Origin: Thermoplasmata archaeon
GTDB taxonomy: Archaea; Thermoplasmatota; E2; DHVEG-1
Assembly: GCA_003649845.1 (NCBI GenBank)
Contig: QMTB01000074.1
Span: 1-7,446 of the forward strand
Direction: 5' to 3'
Length of the DNA stretch: 7,446 nt
A program made the translations under genes and the position numbers. Below, in pieces: positions 1 to 6,258 of this stretch (positions are counted from its first letter, which is position 1; each line of letters starts with the position of its first letter). The notes beneath the pieces were generated by a model. That model ran no database searches, was not told where the DNA came from, and saw only the letters and a program-made list of their open reading frames with translations.

Positions 1-1
1 G

Positions 2-739
2 TATAATAGGAGAATTCCATCTATCTTTATCTCCCATCAGATGAGGATAATGAATCCTCTTAGAATACATATGCTAGAAGAGGGAAGTGAATTGTTTAAC
101 TTATTTTTCTTTAAAAGATTTAGAGAAGTTATTGTACCCGATTATAGAGAGAATGATTTCTCAGGCAATCTATCTCATAACCTCAAGAGGATTGATGAAG
201 ATAAAATACATTATGTTGGTATATTATCAGATTTTAAGAAAATAGATCTAATAAAAAACATTGATTATCTAATATCTATAACTGGTCCAGAGCCGCAACG
301 TAGTGTATTAGAAAAAAAGATTCTCTCACAGATAGATGATTTAAATGGAAATATTGTTCTAACTAGAGGTAAAACCGAGATAGAAGAAAATAATTTATCA
401 GAGAATATAAAGATTTATTCCTATTTATCTAGAGAAGATAGAGAGGAGATTCTAAATAGATCTAAAATGGTTATATCTAGAAGTGGATATTCAACTATTA
501 TGGATCTAGCTGTTATAGGAACTAAAGCACTTATGATACCTACCCCCGGTCAGAGTGAACAAGAATATCTAGCATTATATCATCATAGGAAAGGCACATG
601 TTATACTGTTGATCAAGATAATATTATACTATCAGAACATATAGAGGAAGCAGAGAAAACCAAGGGTTTCCCAGGAGATTGTAATGTTGAAAAAACCGTG
701 GAAAATATATTAGATATAATCTATTCCACAACTTTATAA
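2..739 (+). CDS. MurG-like GT-B glycosyltransferase, 5'-truncated by the window edge
   Basis: This is the C-terminal 245 residues of a GT-B nucleotide-sugar glycosyltransferase related to the GT28/MurG fold. It probably transfers a UDP-activated sugar to a lipid-linked or surface-glycan acceptor at the inner membrane face. The frame is open from base 2 and reads IPSIFISHQ just before the first ATG (41). That resembles the PSIFI(S/T)HQ segment inside homologues, so 41 is an internal Met; it also lacks a ribosome binding site. Further family landmarks are ITGPEPQR (bases about 275-301), SRSGYSTIMDL (476-508) and PTPGQSEQEYLA (539-574), the last two forming the usual donor-nucleotide and ribose binding region. 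From memory, full-length relatives run to about 350 residues, so roughly 100-140 N-terminal residues should lie left of the window. I recognise this motif set from archaeal and Bacteroidetes proteins. The acceptor cannot be inferred. Its stop overlaps a TATA-like octamer in front of the next gene. Confidence 0.85.
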   Translation, partial: YNRRIPSIFISHQMRIMNPLRIHMLEEGSELFNLFFFKRFREVIVPDYRENDFSGNLSHNLKRIDEDKIHYVGILSDFKKIDLIKNIDYLISITGPEPQRSVLEKKILSQIDDLNGNIVLTRGKTEIEENNLSENIKIYSYLSREDREEILNRSKMVISRSGYSTIMDLAVIGTKALMIPTPGQSEQEYLALYHHRKGTCYTVDQDNIILSEHIEEAEKTKGFPGDCNVEKTVENILDIIYSTTL

Positions 740-740
740 A
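733..740 (+). promoter_or_regulatory. Candidate TATA box overlapping the stop codon of the first gene
   Basis: The octamer TTTATAAA matches the archaeal TATA consensus and includes the TAA stop of the upstream glycosyltransferase gene. A start site about 26 bases downstream of its centre falls near 763. That is just before the ATG codons at 769 and 775, but after the ATG at 751. It would give the GT-C gene a near-leaderless transcript of its own besides read-through. No clear purine-rich BRE is visible, so this is only a candidate. Confidence 0.35.
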
Positions 741-756
741 CACTTAATATATGATT

Positions 757-768
757 GAGGAGAGAGGT
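757..768 (+). promoter_or_regulatory. Shine-Dalgarno sequence deciding the start of the GT-C gene
   Basis: GAGGAG (757-762) followed by GAGAGGT (762-768) is the best ribosome binding site in the window. GAGGAG lies 6 bases before the ATG at 769, and GAGAGGT lies 6 bases before the ATG at 775. The upstream in-frame ATG at 751 has no such motif and would put the site inside the coding sequence. This favours 769 (or 775) over 751. Confidence 0.6.
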
Positions 769-2541
769 ATGAGTATGAGTTTAAAAGTAGCTGGAGGAAA
801 AATTATACATCACTGGTTCTTCTGGCTCATACTCATAACTGGCGTAGCTATTCTTATACGTTCTATTCCTGCATATGTAAACGCTGCATGGGGAAACGAT
901 TTCGGTATATACTATGGTTTAACAAACTCTTTTATAAAAACAAAATCTATTATAAACCCATATGATGGATGGGGCAACTCATATCAGTATTTCCCAATTC
1001 TATATATGATTACAGGTATAGCCCATTGGATTACAGGTATACAGGTATTCTCGCTTCTACCAAAGATAGCTCCAATTTTTGGTGGACTCACGGTTTTTAT
1101 ATTATATTTTATAGTATATGAATTATTCCACGATCGCTTCATAGCTTTACTATCCTCTGCTCTTCTATCAGTAGCAACCTTCCATGTATATCAAACTAGT
1201 CATGCAGCTCCTCTAACCATGGGACATTTCTTTATGATGCTATCAATATATTTCTTTATCAGATATAGAGAGAATAAGAGAATGATTATACCTCTCATCT
1301 TATCCACCTCCCTCCTTATACTATCGCATCATTTTACTACATATTTCTATCTAATTAGTATAATGTTTATATTATTTTTTGATATCATGTATCATAAAGA
1401 TTTGAAGCAGTATCATACATTATTATATGTTATATTTGCATCCTCTCTAGCTTTTGCATACTGGGCTTTTATTGCAACACCAGTTTTCTATGATTTTATG
1501 TCTGATAGATTATTTAATTCACCTCTAGGTATAGTAGCATTATACTACCTATTTTTATCTCTAGGCTACATCTCTATCATTCTAATTAGAAATAGAAGGA
1601 TTTCTATTCCATCTTTTAACTTATCAATAGGTGAAAAAATCACCTTATTTTCTATTATAATTATATCCGCTGTATTCCTCATATCATCCCATAATATACC
1701 AGGGGTATATGTTAAACTAAATCCCATAGCAATATTTCTCTCTATACCAATGATTTTCCTAGTAAGTATTTCTGCTGCTGGTTTATCTCTAATAAAAGAT
1801 AAAGGTGCATTAGTAAAAGGCTGGTTTTTAGCTATTCTATCATCTTTCTTTAGTTCATTCTTCTTTAACTTCTTCCCAGATAGACATCTAGAATATCTAA
1901 TAGTTCCAGTATGTATCATTGCAGCTTTCACAATTAGAGAAACTCTAACTAATATAGATAATCTAAGAGCAAGGTTTTCACATCCATTTCATATGGTATC
2001 TAGGAGGAGAATGACAGTACTTAGTGTAATAGGCGTTATATGTATAGTAAATATGATGGCTGCATATCCAAGTGTAGAGGTATTAGATGCTATAGATGAA
2101 AGATTAACAGATCCATGTGTCAATGCATTGAATTGGATGGAAGGAAATCTCACCAAGGGAGTTGTAGCCTCTGATCATAGATTATCTATGCTTCTATGGG
2201 CAGAGGGTTTTCCTATTACATATGACGAAACAAATCTTACATGGATAGCGGAGAATATAAGTGGTTGTGCAGAAGAGCTTTTAGAGTTAAATATCTCTTA
2301 TATTTTGATAGATGATATTATGCGTGATAATGTTTTAAACGTAGGAGTAGGAGTATACCTCCATATGACAAATGAATCCTATGAAAAGTTTTCAAAACCA
2401 CCTTTTAAACTTGTATATAGGAATACTACAGTTAATAGTCTAGGTGAGGAGACACATTGGGCGGAGGTTTATAGCGTTAATCTAAGCTATATTTCAGATT
2501 TCCTTGAAAGATTTACTAAAGTGAAAATAAATGATGGATGA
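769..2541 (+). CDS. Polytopic GT-C-type membrane glycosyltransferase-like protein with sequon-rich ectodomain
   Basis: A 590-residue integral membrane protein with the layout of archaeal GT-C enzymes (oligosaccharyltransferase/PMT-like), which use lipid-phosphate-linked sugars at the outer membrane face. Numbered from the ATG at 769, the first membrane helix is about residues 16-37. It is followed by an external loop with N43-D44 (WGNDFGIYY), a candidate for the catalytic acidic residue of the first GT-C loop. About ten more hydrophobic segments run to residue 433. SHHF (186-189) and PDRHLEYL (370-377) resemble motifs I associate with archaeal relatives. Residues about 434-590 form a hydrophilic C-terminal domain containing DHRLSMLLWAEG. 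This domain has seven N-X-S/T sequons, at N460, N489, N496, N508, N535, N552 and N571, which fits an extracytoplasmic glycosylated domain. The in-frame ATG at 751 is a possible but less likely start. Substrate and acceptor are unknown. It could also be a non-catalytic GT-C homologue. Confidence 0.8.
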   Translation: MSMSLKVAGGKIIHHWFFWLILITGVAILIRSIPAYVNAAWGNDFGIYYGLTNSFIKTKSIINPYDGWGNSYQYFPILYMITGIAHWITGIQVFSLLPKIAPIFGGLTVFILYFIVYELFHDRFIALLSSALLSVATFHVYQTSHAAPLTMGHFFMMLSIYFFIRYRENKRMIIPLILSTSLLILSHHFTTYFYLISIMFILFFDIMYHKDLKQYHTLLYVIFASSLAFAYWAFIATPVFYDFMSDRLFNSPLGIVALYYLFLSLGYISIILIRNRRISIPSFNLSIGEKITLFSIIIISAVFLISSHNIPGVYVKLNPIAIFLSIPMIFLVSISAAGLSLIKDKGALVKGWFLAILSSFFSSFFFNFFPDRHLEYLIVPVCIIAAFTIRETLTNIDNLRARFSHPFHMVSRRRMTVLSVIGVICIVNMMAAYPSVEVLDAIDERLTDPCVNALNWMEGNLTKGVVASDHRLSMLLWAEGFPITYDETNLTWIAENISGCAEELLELNISYILIDDIMRDNVLNVGVGVYLHMTNESYEKFSKPPFKLVYRNTTVNSLGEETHWAEVYSVNLSYISDFLERFTKVKINDG

Positions 2542-2561
2542 AACATCTAATCTGAGATTGC

Positions 2562-2577
2562 TTTAAAAAAATTATAG
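2562..2577 (+). promoter_or_regulatory. A/T-rich promoter candidate in the 189-base gap
   Basis: TTTAAAAAAATTATAG is the first TATA-like stretch after the GT-C gene. A start site about 26 bases downstream would lie near 2590-2600, leaving a leader for the small ORF at 2645 and the GT4 gene at 2731. A second A/T stretch, AAAAATATAT at 2663-2672, could instead serve the GT4 gene alone. In DNA this AT-rich, such matches arise easily by chance. Confidence 0.2.
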
Positions 2578-2644
2578 AAGAGTATAGAGAGTAGAGATTC
2601 CAGAGAAACTGAGATGAAATTAGATTATAGGGAAGGTACAATTA

Positions 2645-2734
2645 ATGAGAAAATTTAATGATAAAAATATATGTTTCAATAAGATCCTGAAAAAAATTAT
2701 TCCCATCGATGTAGTAAAAAGTGATTTTGAATGA
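2645..2734 (+). CDS. Possible 29-residue small ORF coupled to the GT4 gene
   Basis: An ATG at 2645 opens a 29-codon frame encoding a Lys/Ile-rich peptide ending in KSDFE. Its TGA stop (2732-2734) overlaps the ATG of the GT4 gene in an ATGA arrangement typical of translational coupling. GGAAGGT at 2631-2637 is an SD-like motif 7 bases before this ATG. Codon choice (AGA, ATA, AAA) matches the neighbours. The peptide has no membrane segment, no Cys pair and no family resemblance I recognise. It could be a leader peptide that feeds ribosomes to the GT4 start, a real microprotein, or chance. The frame is closed by a TAG at 2621, so it is not the tail of a longer gene. At this length, chance is a serious alternative. 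Confidence 0.25.
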   Translation: MRKFNDKNICFNKILKKIIPIDVVKSDFE

Positions 2735-3696
2735 AAGTTAATTTTATAATTGAAGATTTTGGTGCATTCAAATATCTAGGATGTGCAACTGCAGCTAAGA
2801 ATCTATATAGAGGATTATCTGATAAGATAGATGTCAGATGGAATGAGAAAACCTATGATTTTGATATAGCACATTTCCATACCTTTGGGCCATCTTCATT
2901 GTTATATGCAAAGAGATTCAAAGGAGTTAAGATTATCACTGCTCATTCTACACCTAATCTCAACATTCAAAATATCGCCCTACCTTTCCTTGTCAACTGG
3001 TTATATAAGCCTATATACAACCGTTTTGATCATATTATAGCTGTTTCAAATAAATGCAGGAGAGAGTTGATAGAGGAGATGGGAATTAGAAAAGATGTGA
3101 CAACGATATATAATGGAATAGATATAGAGAATTTTAAACCAGATAATGGTAAAAGAAAAACATTTAGAGATAGATATAAAATAAAGGAGGATGAAATCCT
3201 TATACTTACAGTTGCACAGAGAACTCCAAGAAAAGGTATATATGGGTTCCTGGAAACCGCTAAACGTTTCCCTAATCTAAAATTTATGTGGATCGGAGGA
3301 TTTCCCTATGGAGGGTTTTCAAAAGAATACCTCAAAATAAAGAGAGCTATAGAGAAACGAAGTGATAATACAATATTTCCAGGTTTTGTAGAAGATATCA
3401 CAGAAGCATATTCTGCTGCTGATATTTTCTTTATGCCATCTTATGCTGAAGGACATTCTATTGTAATGCTTGAAGCTTTAGCTATGAAACTACCAGTGAT
3501 AGCAAGAGATCTCGAAGAGTTTAGAGAAGCTTTTGATGATAATCTCATTTACTTCAAAGATATAGAAGATATATCTGAGGAGATGTTTGATAGCAAAATA
3601 TTAGAAGAATACAGAGGTAAAAGTAGGATAGTAGAGAAGTTTGATATAGAGAAAATCTCTGTTGAACATATAAAACTCTATGAAAAACTAATTTGA
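2731..3696 (+). CDS. GT4-family (GT-B fold) glycosyltransferase
   Basis: A 321-residue retaining glycosyltransferase of the glycosyl transferase group 1/GT4 type. The N-terminal acceptor half (about 1-125) starts MKVNFIIEDFG and contains HFHTFGP (48-54) and AHSTP (71-75). The C-terminal donor half carries YNGID (127-131), the phosphate-binding R164/K168 in QRTPRKG, and the signature EX7E as E240-GHSIVML-E248, preceded by ADIFFMPSY and followed by a PVIARD loop. It lacks membrane helices and should act at the cytosolic membrane face. The PSY-EG-S-LEAL pattern resembles enzymes that glycosylate diacylglycerol or polyprenyl carriers, but sugar and acceptor are not determined. It is somewhat shorter than the usual 350-400 residues. 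The start is firm: an in-frame TGA lies directly before the ATG, with GTGAT at 2721-2725 as a weak ribosome binding site. Its stop overlaps a possible TTG start of the next gene. Confidence 0.9.
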   Translation: MKVNFIIEDFGAFKYLGCATAAKNLYRGLSDKIDVRWNEKTYDFDIAHFHTFGPSSLLYAKRFKGVKIITAHSTPNLNIQNIALPFLVNWLYKPIYNRFDHIIAVSNKCRRELIEEMGIRKDVTTIYNGIDIENFKPDNGKRKTFRDRYKIKEDEILILTVAQRTPRKGIYGFLETAKRFPNLKFMWIGGFPYGGFSKEYLKIKRAIEKRSDNTIFPGFVEDITEAYSAADIFFMPSYAEGHSIVMLEALAMKLPVIARDLEEFREAFDDNLIYFKDIEDISEEMFDSKILEEYRGKSRIVEKFDIEKISVEHIKLYEKLI

Positions 3697-3704
3697 AGAT
3701 TAAA

Positions 3705-6197
3705 ATGGTAGAGGAAGAAATAGATGAAGGTTTTAGAGTTAAAGATAATCATTACACTATAGAGGTAGATAAAGATAGATATATTCTAAGAAGGTTTTAT
3801 ATCAAAAAGGATGGAAAACTATTGTATGCGTTTATTGGAGGGATGTGGTATTCTAAAGATGTTTTCTCTCTCAAACAAAAGATATCTCTACCTTATCCTT
3901 TCTCAACTTATTATACATTCAAAATACTTGATGAGAAACGTGATGATGAACTCTGCAGATCTCTACTATATGTGAAGATGCCTATAATTGTTCTGCAGTT
4001 TGAAGATAGATGCTTATCTGTTGAATTTGACCCTGTTATCAAGGCTGGAGAAAAAGAGGTGTTTCCCTTCATATCACTGAGCGAGGATGGAGAACATTAC
4101 ATCATAACCTTTTATCTGTTCAGAGATTTTGAAGTAAAGGAAAAGGAATCTGCCTGGCTTGGCATAGGGAAAAAAAGAATAGAATCTGTGGAAATAAAGG
4201 CTGGCGATACCTTTACCTTTTCAACAGTGGCGAAAGAGTATAGAAAATGGGGGGATGCTGTCAGGAAAATCGCTGAAAGGGATATCAAAGAGGTTGAGAT
4301 AGAAGATGCAGAGAAGGTTTTCGAAAAAGGTAAACAAGCTCTATGGAGATCCTATGATCATCTAGCTGGAACCTTCCTACAGCTACCTTGGAGAGAGAGC
4401 ACAGGGTTTACCTTTGTAAATTCAAGTTATTCTCTCCTTACCTATGATGCTGTTAGACTTCACTATTTTACCAGATGGTATAAGGTAAGCAGAGATGAAG
4501 ATTTTAGAGAATGGAGTAAAAAACTGAGTAAACTCTTTGTTAATCCAAACCTCTACAAAATAAACCTTAAACAAGGTAGAGGAATCATTTGGTATAATAT
4601 GACGAATCTGACAAAAAATGGTTTACAAGGTTACTTCTATATGGACTGTGGCTATAGTGGTTACCCTGGAGGTCAAGCATCTATAGCTTTTCATCTCCTT
4701 CAGTATCTAAAATATGAGAGAGATGAAAAAGTAGAAGAGTTAGTTAAGAAATCTCTTGAATATATTTTATCTACACAAAAAGAAAACGGCTCTTGGCCAA
4801 TGGCTATACATCAAGAAGGTAAAATTAGGTTTCGACCTGAGAAACTTGATAGATATGAAACCTCTGGTGGAACAGCAGAATCTATAAGAGCTTTGATATC
4901 AGGCTATAAACAATTCAAAGATGAGAGATTAAAGAAAGCAGCTTTAAAAGCTTTAAAATATCTTGAAGATAGTTATCCTATATGTTATAATGGTTTGAGA
5001 GATATTGGTATAAACGAGGCTGAAGCTTTTTCAGCAATTAGCAGTATAGATGCTTTTCTCGATGCATATGAGTTAACAGGTAATGAAAGATTCCTTGAAG
5101 ACTCTTTGAACTATGCATACTATACTCTCACCTGGTTTTATATGTATAATACGAAGAATCTAAAATTAAAATATAACTTCCATCCCATCTCTTATTCAAT
5201 AACACCGCGTCTTTCACCCTACGAAAGTGTATGGGTTGTATCCACCTATATGCGTTTATATGAGATTACCAAGGAGGATATATGGAAGAGGTTATCTGAA
5301 CATGTATACAATGAAGCGGTAAAATGGCAGAGTAAAAACGGAGGATTATCTGAAGGTGTTTTCCCAAGAGGTTTAGATAAGCTAAAATCTCTTCCTATGG
5401 AACAAACCTTTGCAACTGTTGAATTAATGCAAGCATCAACTCGATTTTTTCATCTAAAACAAAATGAAACATTAGAATCAGAGGAGTTAAAAGATAGACA
5501 AGGAGATAGAGATATAGAGATAGAGAGGAAAGGAGATTCGATATACATTTATTATAGAAGTGAAAATGTTTCCATATTTAATGTTAGACAATGGAAGATA
5601 ACTTTTATTAAAAATTCAAATCTCAACAAATATGGTATAAGCTTATCTTTTTCAAATCCTTATTCGATTAAATCTAGAATTGCTAATAAAATTAAACAAT
5701 CTTTGAGAGGTAAATATGGTAAATTTATATTAGGATTAGCAGATGCGCCGTTTTTCATAAAAGGAGTATATAATCCTAATAGAAGAAATAGAAAGATAGA
5801 TATTCATCCATTTGAAGATATACATAGGAAAAACATTTCTATAGAAATAGATCATAGGAAAGCTAAATGTATATGCGAAACAAGATTCCATAGGATTTCT
5901 ACAGAAATTAATGTTGGATGGAAAGATGGAAATCTACATGTACTGTTCAAACCAATAGAGATAGAGGTTTTATCTCATGATCTAAATTGTATACAAGTTT
6001 TATTTCCTATAGTTGGATGTAAACTATTGAAACGAAGAGGAAATCAACTTTTTTTCAATAACTTTAGTATAAAAGGTAATTTTCCAAGGGTTATAGAAAC
6101 TGATTTTTATACTGCTGTTGATCAAACTTTAACTACAAACTGGACGCATGGCGGACTCTATAAAGATACTATTGATATAACTATTTTTAATCCTTAG
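3705..6197 (+). CDS. Large protein with predicted alpha/alpha-barrel core and beta-rich flanks, function unknown
   Basis: An 830-residue protein I do not recognise by name. Numbered from a possible TTG start at 3693 (834 residues), residues 1-200 look beta-rich with many aromatic and charged residues. Residues about 205-590 are a series of amphipathic helical pairs of alpha/alpha-barrel or toroid type. Landmarks there are W233, W262, GYSGYPGGQAS (320-330), QKENGSWP (362-369, similar to the QW motif of toroid enzymes), YETSGGTAES (388-397) and a second helical run with SKNGGLSEGVFPRG (547-560). A charged linker (about 592-615) leads to a second beta-rich region. This order resembles polysaccharide lyases, GH127-like hydrolases or C5-epimerases, so a carbohydrate-active role is plausible but unproven. 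No catalytic residue can be assigned. There is no signal peptide or membrane helix, so it should be cytosolic beside the glycosyltransferases. I prefer the ATG at 3705, 8 bases past the previous stop. The TTG at 3693 overlaps that stop by 4 bases. Neither has a strong ribosome binding site. Confidence 0.85.
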   Translation: MVEEEIDEGFRVKDNHYTIEVDKDRYILRRFYIKKDGKLLYAFIGGMWYSKDVFSLKQKISLPYPFSTYYTFKILDEKRDDELCRSLLYVKMPIIVLQFEDRCLSVEFDPVIKAGEKEVFPFISLSEDGEHYIITFYLFRDFEVKEKESAWLGIGKKRIESVEIKAGDTFTFSTVAKEYRKWGDAVRKIAERDIKEVEIEDAEKVFEKGKQALWRSYDHLAGTFLQLPWRESTGFTFVNSSYSLLTYDAVRLHYFTRWYKVSRDEDFREWSKKLSKLFVNPNLYKINLKQGRGIIWYNMTNLTKNGLQGYFYMDCGYSGYPGGQASIAFHLLQYLKYERDEKVEELVKKSLEYILSTQKENGSWPMAIHQEGKIRFRPEKLDRYETSGGTAESIRALISGYKQFKDERLKKAALKALKYLEDSYPICYNGLRDIGINEAEAFSAISSIDAFLDAYELTGNERFLEDSLNYAYYTLTWFYMYNTKNLKLKYNFHPISYSITPRLSPYESVWVVSTYMRLYEITKEDIWKRLSEHVYNEAVKWQSKNGGLSEGVFPRGLDKLKSLPMEQTFATVELMQASTRFFHLKQNETLESEELKDRQGDRDIEIERKGDSIYIYYRSENVSIFNVRQWKITFIKNSNLNKYGISLSFSNPYSIKSRIANKIKQSLRGKYGKFILGLADAPFFIKGVYNPNRRNRKIDIHPFEDIHRKNISIEIDHRKAKCICETRFHRISTEINVGWKDGNLHVLFKPIEIEVLSHDLNCIQVLFPIVGCKLLKRRGNQLFFNNFSIKGNFPRVIETDFYTAVDQTLTTNWTHGGLYKDTIDITIFNP

Positions 6198-6208
6198 ATA
6201 CTTGAAGA

Positions 6209-6216
6209 TTTATAAT
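6209..6216 (+). promoter_or_regulatory. Candidate TATA box upstream of the UPF0104 gene
   Basis: TTTATAAT resembles the archaeal TATA element and sits in the 60-base gap between the large unknown gene and the UPF0104 gene. It predicts a start near 6238-6240 and a leader of about 19 bases. A second candidate, ATTATAAG (6231-6238), lies about 24 bases before the GTG at 6258 and would make the transcript essentially leaderless. That would explain the absence of a Shine-Dalgarno sequence. Only one of the two is likely to be used. Confidence 0.35.
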
Positions 6217-6258
6217 CAAACCATAAGTGTATTATAAGATATTGAAAATCATGGTTTG
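6217..6258. repeat. 8-bp perfect inverted repeat flanking a TATA-like element and touching the GTG start
   Basis: CAAACCAT (6217-6224) is exactly repeated in inverse orientation as ATGGTTTG (6251-6258), with 26 bases between. The right arm ends on the first base of the GTG start codon, and the interior contains ATTATAAG (6231-6238). It could be an operator whose two half-sites bracket the promoter. If transcription starts upstream at the 6209 element, it would only partly enter the mRNA. The loop is long for a terminator and no T-run follows. Confidence 0.4.

Noticed and set aside
41..43. ATG at 41 as the true start of the first gene
   Set aside because: The frame is open upstream to base 2 and encodes a conserved-looking PSIFISHQ segment. 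There is no ribosome binding site, and the resulting protein would lack most of the N-terminal Rossmann half.
1008..1041. 13-base direct repeat GATTACAGGTATA (1008-1020 and 1029-1041)
   Set aside because: Both copies fall in frame within the GT-C gene and encode the same ITGI tetrapeptide in adjacent turns of sequence. There are only two copies, so coding coincidence or a small local duplication is enough to explain it.
1566..1931. Open frame of about 121 codons on the minus strand within the GT-C gene
   Set aside because: It lies wholly antisense to a well-supported membrane-protein gene, encodes no recognisable domain and has no promoter or ribosome binding site. It is a by-product of the AT-rich coding strand.
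3693..3695. TTG as the start of the large unknown gene
   Set aside because: It is kept as an alternative only. TTG is a less common start, the four extra residues add nothing recognisable, and an ATG lies 12 bases downstream, 8 bases after the preceding stop.
4938..4962. Near-palindrome around agctttaaaagcttt
   Set aside because: It lies inside a helical stretch (ALKALKYL) of the large gene, is imperfect, and follows from repeated Ala-Leu-Lys codons.
5490..5530. Purine-rich GATAGA-like run
   Set aside because: It encodes the charged inter-domain linker (DRQGDRDIEIERKG). The same trinucleotides recur throughout the window because Arg is AGA and Ile is ATA. It is not a tandem repeat array.
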